Source of the DNA: CAYWMD01 sp964458575
Lineage (GTDB): Bacteria > Verrucomicrobiota > Verrucomicrobiia > Limisphaerales > JADLHS01
DNA: 32,388 bases
Direction of reading: 5' to 3'
Assembly: GCA_964458575.1 (NCBI GenBank)
Contig: CAYWMD010000071.1
Span: 1-32,388, forward strand
The notes beneath the pieces were generated by a model. That model ran no database searches and was not told the origin of the DNA. It saw only the letters and a list, made by a program, of their open reading frames with translations. Positions 1 through 7,402 of the stretch are shown here, one piece after another; position 1 is the stretch's first letter; each line of letters begins with the position of its first letter. A program made the translations under genes and the position numbers.

Positions 1-612
1 AATGAACGCGCCGAAGTCGGTGATGTTCTTGACCGTGCCCTTGCGGATGTCGCCCAGGGTCATTTCGGAGAGCAGCTTCTGGCGACGCTCGGTGCGTTCG
101 GCCTCGATCAGTTCGCGGCGGGAAAGGACGATGTTCTGCCGCTCCTGGTTGATTTTGACGACCTTGAAATCGTAGGTGTTGCCGACAAACTGCTGGAGGT
201 TCTTGGGCGTCGTGACGTCAATTTGCGACGCGGGCAGGAACGCCTCGACGCCGATGTTGACGATGAGGCCGCCCTTGACGATGGACTTGACCTTGCCGGC
301 GATGCGGCCGCCTTCGTTGCAAATCGTGAGGATGCGTTCCCAGTTCTTTTTGAACTCGGCCTTCTCCTTCGAAAGGATGACCATGCCTTCCTTGTCCTCG
401 AGCTTTTCGATGAGGACATCCACGGGGTCGCCGACCTTCACGATCTTGATGTCTTCAAATTCGCTGGCGGGGACGGCGCCCTCGCTCTTGTAGCCGATGT
501 CCACCAGGACTTCCTTGGGGCGGACTTCGATGACGGTACCGGGAACAATTTCGCCGGCGGCAAAGCGGATGGGGGCGGTGCTTTGCTTCAGGGCTTCTTC
601 CATCGTGAGCAT
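1..612 (-). CDS. rpsA: 30S ribosomal protein S1, N-terminal part (cut by window edge)
   Basis: Ribosomal protein S1 binds mRNA on the 30S subunit and helps initiate translation. The reverse strand reads without a stop for 204 codons up to base 1, so the C-terminal part lies outside the window. The visible part holds two S1/OB repeats (about residues 18-90 and 105-175) and the beginning of a third. Motifs include VDIGYKSEGAVP early on, KGGLIVNIGVEAFLPASQID in the middle, and GTVKNITDFGAFI at the edge; the last is the classic start of the third S1 repeat. I chose the ATG at 612 (M-L-T-M-E-E), which has a weak AGAAAGAAAG purine tract about 9 nt upstream; the ATG at 603 is a close alternative. 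The gene is divergent from the esterase at 911. Family assignment is secure. Confidence 0.95.
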   Translation of the reverse strand, partial: MLTMEEALKQSTAPIRFAAGEIVPGTVIEVRPKEVLVDIGYKSEGAVPASEFEDIKIVKVGDPVDVLIEKLEDKEGMVILSKEKAEFKKNWERILTICNEGGRIAGKVKSIVKGGLIVNIGVEAFLPASQIDVTTPKNLQQFVGNTYDFKVVKINQERQNIVLSRRELIEAERTERRQKLLSEMTLGDIRKGTVKNITDFGAFI

Positions 613-910
613 AATGCGGAACTTTCTTTCTGAACTGCGGGAGACTAGGCGGGCGAACGGCCTGCGAAGCTCCATTGCCTAACGGACCCGACGTTGCAGG
701 GCAACGGAGGTTGAAGGTTAGGTTGATTGTTAACTTTCGTTTCTCAGCCTCTACGAACGTCCGCACACGCGGCGTTCAGGCGGCGCGTAAGATAGGGGGA
801 AAAGCCGCACTGGCAAGGGGAAATTATTCACAATCAAACCAGCCCGGCCGCGCGGGGTTTCCGCGTGTTTTTGAAATTGATAAGCCGGCCCGCACATCTA
901 CCCTGAATCC
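613..910. other. Divergent intergenic region
   Basis: This stretch of about 300 bases separates rpsA from the divergent esterase gene. I see no tRNA, no convincing small ORF and no strong terminator hairpin. It must hold the rpsA promoter, but I cannot place it with confidence. A plausible promoter for the rightward gene is listed separately. Confidence 0.5.
877..904 (+). promoter_or_regulatory. Possible sigma-70 type promoter of the esterase at 911
   Basis: TTGATA (877-882) and TACCCT (899-904) are separated by 16 bases. The -10 ends only 6 bases before the ATG at 911, so a transcript from here would be almost leaderless. The -35 is good and the -10 is mediocre. The call rests on spacing and on resemblance to two better examples at 7359 and 23094. 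Confidence 0.35.
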
Positions 911-1795
911 ATGCTTAAACGTCTGTTGTTTCTTCTTCCGCTGCTGGGCTTTGCCCTGATTGCCAGCGCACAACCTGCCAACTCGTTTGCCCTCTGGCCG
1001 GACGGGGCTCCCGGCGCGTTGGGAAACAAATCCAACGACATCCCCACCCTGACGATCTACCTGCCCGATCCGGCCAAAGCCACCGGCGCCGCGATGGTGA
1101 TTTGCCCCGGCGGCGGCTACGGCGGGTTGGCTGATCACGAAGGCAGCCAATACGCGCGCTGGTTCAACGAACTCGGCATCGCCGGTTTCGTTCTGAAATA
1201 TCGCCTTGGCTCGGCGGGCTATCGTCATCCCGCGATGTTGAACGACGCCGCCCGCGCCGTGCGCGCCGTGCGCGCCCGCGCCAGCGAATGGAACGTTGAC
1301 CCGAAGCGCATCGGCATCATCGGCTCGTCGGCGGGCGGCCATCTGGCGTCCACGTTGGTCACGCACTACGACGCGGGCAAATCCGATTCCGCCGACCCCA
1401 TCGAGCGCGTGAGTTCGCGGCCTGACCTCGGCATTCTTTGTTATCCGGTGATCACCATGACCGAACCGCATGCGCACGTGGGTTCGCGAAAAAATCTCCT
1501 CGGCACGAACCCGCCCCCCGAACTCATCGAACTGCTCTCCAATGAAAAACAAATCACCAGGGACACGCCACCCTGTTTTCTCTGGCACACATGGGAGGAC
1601 AACGGAGTGCATATCGAGAACGCGATGATGTTTGCGGCGGCGTTGCAGTCGGCGAAGGTGCGATTTGAGATTCACGTTTACGAACGCGGCCCGCACGGTC
1701 TTGGTCTCGGCACGCGCGAATGGAATCCGGAGGCGCGCCATCCCTGGACGCGCGATTGCGAAACCTGGTTGAAGGTGCGCGGGTTTGCGAAATAA
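911..1795 (+). CDS. Exported alpha/beta hydrolase (BD-FAE/acetyl esterase-like)
   Basis: A 294-aa predicted secreted carboxylic ester hydrolase. Residues 1-20 form a clear Sec signal peptide (M-L-K-R followed by a leucine-rich core ending ASA-Q). The oxyanion-hole segment is CPGGGYGGL near residues 65-73. The nucleophile elbow is G-S-S-A-G at 138-142, making S140 the likely nucleophile. D230 (in HTWEDNGV) and H262 (in ERGPHGLG) are placed to finish the triad. Similar exported esterases in polysaccharide-degrading bacteria remove acetyl or feruloyl groups from plant polymers; the substrate here is not shown. The gene stands alone: divergent from rpsA and followed by about 300 bases holding a REP-like hairpin. 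A second family member lies at 11353-12324 on the other strand. Confidence 0.85.
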   Translation: MLKRLLFLLPLLGFALIASAQPANSFALWPDGAPGALGNKSNDIPTLTIYLPDPAKATGAAMVICPGGGYGGLADHEGSQYARWFNELGIAGFVLKYRLGSAGYRHPAMLNDAARAVRAVRARASEWNVDPKRIGIIGSSAGGHLASTLVTHYDAGKSDSADPIERVSSRPDLGILCYPVITMTEPHAHVGSRKNLLGTNPPPELIELLSNEKQITRDTPPCFLWHTWEDNGVHIENAMMFAAALQSAKVRFEIHVYERGPHGLGLGTREWNPEARHPWTRDCETWLKVRGFAK

Positions 1796-1853
1796 CGGAG
1801 CGCGGCTGGGTCGAAGATCAGCCGCAGCATTTCGACGCGCTGCTGACACAAGT

Positions 1854-1895
1854 TTCTCCCTCACCCCGACCCTCTCCCGCTGGGAGAGGGAGAAG
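1854..1895 (+). repeat. REP-like hairpin repeat, copy 1 (CTCTCCC-GCT-GGGAGAG family)
   Basis: A TTCTCCCTCACCC leader is followed by a near-perfect hairpin: a 9-bp stem CCCTCTCCC (1870-1878), loop GCT, and GGGAGAGGG (1882-1890). The same unit recurs at 19047, inverted at 19165, and at 32354. It lies between the esterase stop and the radical SAM gene and may also act in transcript 3'-end formation, although no T-run follows. Confidence 0.85.
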
Positions 1896-2099
1896 GAGAG
1901 CGGTGCGCCCGTGGCAGTATTGTCGGAGGAGTCGCCGACATTTTGCGGTGTTAACTTCCCGGTTGCGCATTGGAAAAGAAACTTGCCCGTCGCGGTGGGT
2001 AAGCCCAAGTTTGTCAGTGTGAAAGCCCCGCGTTCTCCGAGCAACGTTCGCGACCCAAAACGGCGGTTTAATTGGGTCGTGAGCGACATCATCCGTTGG

Positions 2100-3149
2100 A
2101 TGATGTCCCGCTGGCTGGAGTTGCGGGCCAAGTTCACCGGCCGCGGTTATTACTGTGGCGCGTTGCACGGGGAGTCTGAATACAATATCACCATCAATTC
2201 CGACCGCACGGTTTCCTGCAACTGCCAGGATTACGAAGGCATCGGGCACATTGGTGATCTGCGGCAGAATTCATTTGAGGAGATTTTCCACGGACCGGTG
2301 GCAAAGAGATTTCGCGATGAGCTTGCCCGCGGTAAAATGCCCATTCCCACCTGCGCGCGCTGCGGCGATTTGAAGCAGTTGCCGGCGCGCGATGCAAAAC
2401 CGCCGGAGGTCAGGCTGCCCGTGCGGGGAATGCTTTTGGAGAACACCGTGCGTTGCAATGTGGACTGCACGGGTTGCGCCCGCGGCAACGCGGCGGAAAT
2501 CCGGGTGGGAAAGCAACTGCAAATGCCGCTGGCTGAAATGGAACAGATGGCGGAACTCATGGCGCGGTTGAAGATGAAACAGATTTTCTACCTGAACCTC
2601 GGCGAGCCGTTTCTATCGCCGACGATTTACCAGGAACTGCCGATGTTGCGCCGGAAGAATCCGGATTGCCGGATCGTGACTTCCACCAACGGCATTTTGC
2701 TCGACACGGACGCCAAGCGCGAAGCGGCGCTGAGTTTCAGTCACATTCTGTTTTCGGTGCACGGCATCAGCGACGAGATGTCGGAGCAATACATGCACCG
2801 GGGAAATTTCACCAAAGCCTACGCGGCGATGAAGGAAATGGCGGCCTACCGCGATGCGCGCGGACTGACGCAGCCGATTCTGGAATGGAAATACCTGCTG
2901 TTTAACTGGAACGACCACCCCGAACACATCGAGCGCGCGATTGAAATGGCCAAGGAGGCGAAGCTGGATTTCATTTCCTTCTGGCCGACCAACAATCCGC
3001 TTTACGGAATCTCGTGGCGGTGGAGGTTGGGGAGGTTGAATCACGTCGGGGTGGCCTGTTGGAAGGGGCGCGAGGTGGATTTGCGTCCGGAAGGCCGGCG
3101 CGGCACGCCGACCCATCCCTATTTCACCGAAGGGGCGAACGCGGCCTGA
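2100..3149 (+). CDS. Radical SAM protein with N-terminal SPASM-like cysteines
   Basis: A 349-aa iron-sulfur enzyme of the radical SAM superfamily. The SAM-binding cluster motif CxxxCxxC is C119-C123-C126 (RCNVDCTGC). It is followed by a GGEP-like segment, NLGEPFLSP, near 166-174. Upstream of it, residues 17-90 hold C19, C40, C42, C85 and C88 in a pattern resembling a SPASM auxiliary-cluster domain (SCNCQDY ... IGDL ... PTCARCGDL). SPASM domains normally follow the radical SAM core, so the order is permuted. The frame is open further upstream, back to 1785, but that part runs through a REP-like repeat and looks non-coding, so I start at the first of two adjacent ATGs (2100); a GTG at 2079 is an alternative. 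Neither has a strong Shine-Dalgarno site. The substrate is unknown. Confidence 0.8.
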   Translation: MMSRWLELRAKFTGRGYYCGALHGESEYNITINSDRTVSCNCQDYEGIGHIGDLRQNSFEEIFHGPVAKRFRDELARGKMPIPTCARCGDLKQLPARDAKPPEVRLPVRGMLLENTVRCNVDCTGCARGNAAEIRVGKQLQMPLAEMEQMAELMARLKMKQIFYLNLGEPFLSPTIYQELPMLRRKNPDCRIVTSTNGILLDTDAKREAALSFSHILFSVHGISDEMSEQYMHRGNFTKAYAAMKEMAAYRDARGLTQPILEWKYLLFNWNDHPEHIERAIEMAKEAKLDFISFWPTNNPLYGISWRWRLGRLNHVGVACWKGREVDLRPEGRRGTPTHPYFTEGANAA

Positions 3150-3215
3150 TCGCGCGCGCACAACAAAAAACTCTTTTTTGGCCGCGCGGCTTCGTGTTGA
3201 ATCATCGCCGAAACT

Positions 3216-3554
3216 ATGAGCGACACGCATCCGTTGACCACGACGACGTTTGAATTGCCGGGCTACCGCGTGGTCAAAACATTCGGCGTCGTGCGAGGCA
3301 TCGTGGTGCGGTCGCGCTCGATCATCGGCAATTTTGGCGCGAGCATTCAGGCGATTTTTGGCGGGAACATCACGCTCTACACCAACCTGTGTGAGCGGGC
3401 GCGCGCCGATGCCTTCAACCAGATGCTCGCCCATGCGGGCCAACTCGGCGCGAACGCGGTGGTGGGCGTGCGCTATGACGCGACGGAAATCGCGGCGGGC
3501 ATCACCGAGGTGATTTGTTATGGCACCGCGGTGTCGGTGGCCGTGGCGGTTTAA
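3216..3554 (+). CDS. YbjQ/UPF0145 family protein
   Basis: A 112-aa protein of the YbjQ/UPF0145 family. Diagnostic features are the opening ELPGYRVVKTFGVVRGI, a central SRSIIGNFGASIQAIFGG, and the later GANAVVGVRYDAT and EVICYGTAV segments. Members form pentameric rings in solved structures; their function is not settled, although databases label some as heavy-metal-binding. Length matches the family. There is no signal peptide or membrane segment, so it is cytoplasmic. It lies 32 nt upstream of yebC on the same strand and may be co-transcribed with it. I see no strong ribosome binding site. Confidence 0.88.
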   Translation: MSDTHPLTTTTFELPGYRVVKTFGVVRGIVVRSRSIIGNFGASIQAIFGGNITLYTNLCERARADAFNQMLAHAGQLGANAVVGVRYDATEIAAGITEVICYGTAVSVAVAV

Positions 3555-3586
3555 TCTGAAAACCTTGATTGGAATCTGACTGAATT

Positions 3587-4315
3587 ATGGCCGGGCACAG
3601 CAAATGGGCGAAGGTAAAGCACTTCAAAGGCGCCATTGACGCCAAGCGCGGGAAGATCTTTTCCAAGTTGAGCCGCGAAATCACCATTGCGACCAAGATC
3701 GGCGGCGGCGACCCGGACATGAATCCGCGGTTGCGCATGGCGCTGCTCAAATGCCGCACGGCCAACATGCCCAAGGACAACATCGAGCGCGCCATCAAAA
3801 AAGGACTGGGCGATGACGGCGGTGCGGCCTTCGAGGAATTGACGTATGAAATCTTCGGTCCGGGCGGCGCGGCCATTATCGCCGAGGTGAGCACCGACAA
3901 TCGCAATCGCACGGCCTCGGACATCCGGAGCATCGTGACCAAGGCCGGCGGGAGCATTGCCGCCTCCGGCGCCGTGCGCCGCTTGTTCCAGCGCAAAGGC
4001 CAGTTCATCATCGCGCGCGACGCCGCCAACGAGGATGAGTTGATGGAACTGGCGTTAGAGGCGGGCGCGGAGGATTTCAAGGCGGAGCCGGAGGGATACG
4101 AAATCATCACGGAACCCGCGAGCTTTGAAGCGGTGCACAAGGCGATCGAGACCAAAGGCGTCAAGTGTGACGCGGCCGAGGTCACGGAGTTGCCGGTGAC
4201 AACCGCGTCACCGGCGAATCCGGGCGACGGGGCCGCCCTCCGGAAGCTGATCGAGGCACTGGAGGAACATGACGATGTGAAGGAAGTGTACTCCAACGCC
4301 GAACTGCCCGAATGA
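3587..4315 (+). CDS. yebC: YebC/PmpR (TACO1) family protein
   Basis: A 242-aa cytoplasmic protein with the unmistakable YebC opening MAGHSKWAKVKHFKGAIDA. It continues through KRGKIFSKLSREI, the MPKDNIERAIKKG helix and the FGPGGAAII segment. Members have been described as transcriptional regulators (PmpR) and, more recently, as translation factors that relieve ribosome stalling. The length is normal (about 240-250 aa). It is followed at about 50 nt by the MMPL transporter on the same strand. YebC often sits near ruvABC in other bacteria; that neighbourhood is absent here. Confidence 0.96.
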   Translation: MAGHSKWAKVKHFKGAIDAKRGKIFSKLSREITIATKIGGGDPDMNPRLRMALLKCRTANMPKDNIERAIKKGLGDDGGAAFEELTYEIFGPGGAAIIAEVSTDNRNRTASDIRSIVTKAGGSIAASGAVRRLFQRKGQFIIARDAANEDELMELALEAGAEDFKAEPEGYEIITEPASFEAVHKAIETKGVKCDAAEVTELPVTTASPANPGDGAALRKLIEALEEHDDVKEVYSNAELPE

Positions 4316-4366
4316 ACGGCGCGTTCATGATTTTGGGCCGGTGGTTCCGGGCAGGTTCCGGGTGAT

Positions 4367-7219
4367 ATGAAAACGCTGCGCGATGATGGCTTGTTTGCCC
4401 GGCTGCTGACAAAGCTGGCGCAGGCGCTTTACCGGTATCCGCGCTGGTTCATCTATCCGCAGGCGGTTCTTTTCGCCGTAAGCGTCTATTACACGGTGAC
4501 GCATCTGGAGTTCGACACCCGGCGGAACAACCTGGTGGGGGCCCAGCGGAAATACCACCAGAATTTCCTCCAGTTCAGAAAGGAGTTTCCCACTCAGGAC
4601 GACCTGGTGGTGGTGGTGGAAAGCGAAGACCCGGAAAAGAACCGGCAGTTCGTCGAACGGCTGGGGGCAAAACTCGAAGCCGCCCGCATCCGCATCCCCG
4701 TGTCTCCCGGTGCGAAGGAAACCGTCGAAACCAATCTGTTCAATCACATCTTTTACAAAGGGGACCTGAAGATGCTCGGGTCAAAGGCGCTGTTGTTCGT
4801 GCCCGAGAAGGATCTCCAGGAGCTGGAAAAGAAACTACAGGACTTTCGGCCGTTCCTGGATCCGTTTTCGCAGACGACGAATCTGGTGTCGTTGTTTGAC
4901 ATGATCAACACCCAGTTTCGCACCGCACGCCGGGAGCAGGATGCGAAAACGGAGTCGCTGATCCGGACGATTCCCGCGCTGGAACGGATTGTTCTACAAG
5001 CGACATCAAGTTTGCGACGGAGCGGTGTGCCGCCTTCGCCCGGAGTTTTTGCGCTGTTTGACGCCGGCGGGAAGGCGGAGCGCAGCATTTACATCACCTA
5101 TGCGGGAGGACGGATCTACCTGGCCACGGCGCAGGCACTCACCGAGGATTTGAATGGAGCGGCGGTCAAACGCATGCGGCAACTGGTCGCGGAGACGCGC
5201 GCGGAAGTCCCGGGGCTGAACGTGGGCTTGACGGGCGAACCGGTGCTGGAACGCGACGAGATGCTTCAGTCCCAAAAAGACACGGCGAAGGCCAGCGTCG
5301 TGTCGCTGGTATTGTGCGCGTTGATTTTCATTTACGGCTACCGCGAAACCGGCCGGCCGGTGAAAGCGACGATCTGCCTGTTGGTCGGACTGGCGTACAC
5401 GATGGCGTTCGCGACGCTGGTCATCGGACACCTGAACATTCTGACGATCACCTTCGCGCCGATGCTCATCGGCCTGGCGATTGATTTCGGCGTGCACCTG
5501 GTAACCCGTTACGAGGAGGAATTGCGGCTGGGCCGCGACGAGCAAGCGGCCATGAAAAAGGCGTTGGTCTTCACGGGGCAGGGGATTTTCACCGGGGCGT
5601 TCACGACGGCCGGGGCGTTTCTGGCCATGGGTTTGACCAATTTCAAGGGTATTCAGGAGATGGGCGTCATCTGCGGCGGCGGTTTGTTGATCTGTCTGAT
5701 ACCGATGATGACCTTGCTGCCGGTGCTGCTTTTGCGCGGCCGGCAGAACGTGCTGGATCACAAGCTGGCCGGTCAGGTGGACCATCGCGCCCGGATCGAA
5801 AACTTGTGGCTGCGTCGGCCGATGGTCGTCGCCCTGGTCACCGTGGCCTTATGCACACTGTCCGCGCTCCAATTTCATAAAATCCGATTCGATTACAACC
5901 TGCTGAACATGCAGAGCGCCGGGTTGCCGGCGGTGGAGTTCGAGGAAAAGCTGATCTACGCATCCGCGAACACGATTTCGGAAACGGACACCAATGTGAG
6001 CGGCCGGTCCGTGTTGTTCGCGGCGGTGGTGACGGATTCGTTGCAGCAAGCAGTTGAATGCGAAGAGAAGATCCGAAAACTTTCAACCGTGGCTGAGGTG
6101 GACTCCATCGCAAAATTTCTTACCGAAAATCAGGAGGAGAAGTTGCGCTTGATCGGCGAGATCAGGCATGACCTCGCGTCATTATGCTTCGCGCCGCCCG
6201 ACGAACGCCCCGTGGATGTTTCAGAATTGAGCCGGACACTGTGGTCATTGAATGGTTACGTGGGCCTGGCGCGGGAGTCGGCGCAAACCGAAGCCCCGGC
6301 GGTGGCGCAGAAACTTGGCTTTTTACATGAGGCCGTCGAGCGACTGCGCGTGGAAATGTTCACAGGCAAGCCGGCCGAGCGGGCCGCGCGCGCCGCCCGG
6401 TTGACGGCTTATCAACAGGCGTTGTTCGAGGACCTTGGGGAGACGTTCGATGCGTTGCGGCACCAGGACAATCGCGAGCGATTGCGCGTGGAGGATTTGC
6501 CCCCGGCGCTACGCGACCGGTTTGTGGGGGTTACGGGCAAGTATTTGCTCCTGGTCTATCCCCGAAAGAATATCTGGGAGCGGGAACACCAGGAGGAGTT
6601 TATCGGCGAACTGCGCCGCACACTTGACCCGAATGACACGAACTCGCCCGTCGTCACCGGCACGCCCGTGCAGTTGTTTGAGTACACTTCGCTGCTTAAA
6701 CGCAGCTATGAGGAAGCGGCGGTTTATTCCCTGATTGCAATCACCTTGCTGGTCTTAATCCATTTCCGCAGTCTGGGCGCGGTCATCCTCGCCTTGATGC
6801 CGGTGGCCATCGGCTCGATCTGGCTCGTTGGGCTGATGGGCTACTTCGGTATTCCGTTCAACCCGGCGAACATCATGACGCTGCCGCTGGTGATCGGGAT
6901 TGGGGTGACGAACGGCATTCATATCCTCAATCGCTTTGCCGAGGAACAAACTCCCAGCATCCTGGCGAAAAGCACGGGCAAGGCAGTATTGGTGTCGGGT
7001 CTGACCACGATTGCCGGATTTGGCAGCCTGATTCTGGCCAAGCATCGGGGCATCGAGAGTCTGGGTTACGTGATGTCCGTTGGCGTAGCAACTTGTATGA
7101 TCGCCGGTCTGACATTTCTTCCGGCTCTTCTGAACCTGCTGCAGCGTCGCAACCAGCAAAATAAACAACCCAGTGCCGACAATGCACGATCGACACTGGG
7201 TCGGGAGGAACCGAGGTAA
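4367..7219 (+). CDS. MMPL/RND-family transporter (HpnN-like)
   Basis: A 950-aa inner-membrane transporter of the RND superfamily, closest in style to HpnN/MMPL lipid exporters. It has two homologous halves. Each has one leading helix (about 25-45; about 485-505), a large periplasmic loop (about 46-305; about 506-790) and a five-helix bundle. In the first bundle the proton-relay aspartate is D373 in GLAIDFGVH. The equivalent place in the second half reads GIGVTNGIH, with T848 instead of Asp. A weak GGGTGAT-like Shine-Dalgarno precedes the ATG. Location just before an Mla-type operon suggests lipid or hopanoid traffic at the envelope, but the two groups are separated by 183 bases and a promoter. 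A 7-bp hairpin (7169-7175 with 7194-7200) overlaps the C-terminal codons. Confidence 0.88.
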   Translation: MKTLRDDGLFARLLTKLAQALYRYPRWFIYPQAVLFAVSVYYTVTHLEFDTRRNNLVGAQRKYHQNFLQFRKEFPTQDDLVVVVESEDPEKNRQFVERLGAKLEAARIRIPVSPGAKETVETNLFNHIFYKGDLKMLGSKALLFVPEKDLQELEKKLQDFRPFLDPFSQTTNLVSLFDMINTQFRTARREQDAKTESLIRTIPALERIVLQATSSLRRSGVPPSPGVFALFDAGGKAERSIYITYAGGRIYLATAQALTEDLNGAAVKRMRQLVAETRAEVPGLNVGLTGEPVLERDEMLQSQKDTAKASVVSLVLCALIFIYGYRETGRPVKATICLLVGLAYTMAFATLVIGHLNILTITFAPMLIGLAIDFGVHLVTRYEEELRLGRDEQAAMKKALVFTGQGIFTGAFTTAGAFLAMGLTNFKGIQEMGVICGGGLLICLIPMMTLLPVLLLRGRQNVLDHKLAGQVDHRARIENLWLRRPMVVALVTVALCTLSALQFHKIRFDYNLLNMQSAGLPAVEFEEKLIYASANTISETDTNVSGRSVLFAAVVTDSLQQAVECEEKIRKLSTVAEVDSIAKFLTENQEEKLRLIGEIRHDLASLCFAPPDERPVDVSELSRTLWSLNGYVGLARESAQTEAPAVAQKLGFLHEAVERLRVEMFTGKPAERAARAARLTAYQQALFEDLGETFDALRHQDNRERLRVEDLPPALRDRFVGVTGKYLLLVYPRKNIWEREHQEEFIGELRRTLDPNDTNSPVVTGTPVQLFEYTSLLKRSYEEAAVYSLIAITLLVLIHFRSLGAVILALMPVAIGSIWLVGLMGYFGIPFNPANIMTLPLVIGIGVTNGIHILNRFAEEQTPSILAKSTGKAVLVSGLTTIAGFGSLILAKHRGIESLGYVMSVGVATCMIAGLTFLPALLNLLQRRNQQNKQPSADNARSTLGREEPR

Positions 7220-7255
7220 CAACCTCAAATCTGAGGTAAAACCTCAAGTGCGAGG
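7213..7255 (+). other. Short alternating hairpin array after the MMPL gene
   Basis: GAGGT and ACCTC alternate: GAGGT 7213-7217, ACCTC 7222-7226, TGAGGT 7232-7237, ACCTC 7241-7245, CGAGG 7251-7255. Neighbouring pairs can form mutually exclusive 5-bp hairpins across the end of the MMPL gene. It could mark transcript end formation, but there is no T-run. Confidence 0.35.
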
Positions 7256-7358
7256 CCAGATTAAATGAACCCCCACCAAAGTCAACTTCTATGTTAAAAG
7301 CCAAACCGCACCCCACCCGCCAGCAGGCCGGTAACGTTATCTGCCACACACACGCAGC

Positions 7359-7386
7359 TTGACGCAAACTTCAGCCTGCCTAGAAT
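7359..7386 (+). promoter_or_regulatory. Sigma-70 type promoter of the Mla-type operon
   Basis: TTGACG (7359-7364), a 16-base spacer and TAGAAT (7381-7386) lie just before the ATG at 7403. A start about 7 bases after the -10 would leave a leader of roughly 10 nt. It is a good match to the bacterial consensus and fits the beginning of a four-gene operon. Confidence 0.6.
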
Positions 7387-7402
7387 AGTTGCGCAAAGCG
7401 TC

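Noticed and set aside
1785..2099. Upstream extension of the radical SAM frame
   Set aside because: The extra 105 codons overlap the previous gene end and a hairpin repeat and show no protein-like conservation; family-like sequence begins near 2100.
824..2137. A 437-codon minus-strand frame opposite the first esterase
   Set aside because: It runs through a REP-like repeat and is antisense to a gene with a complete catalytic triad.
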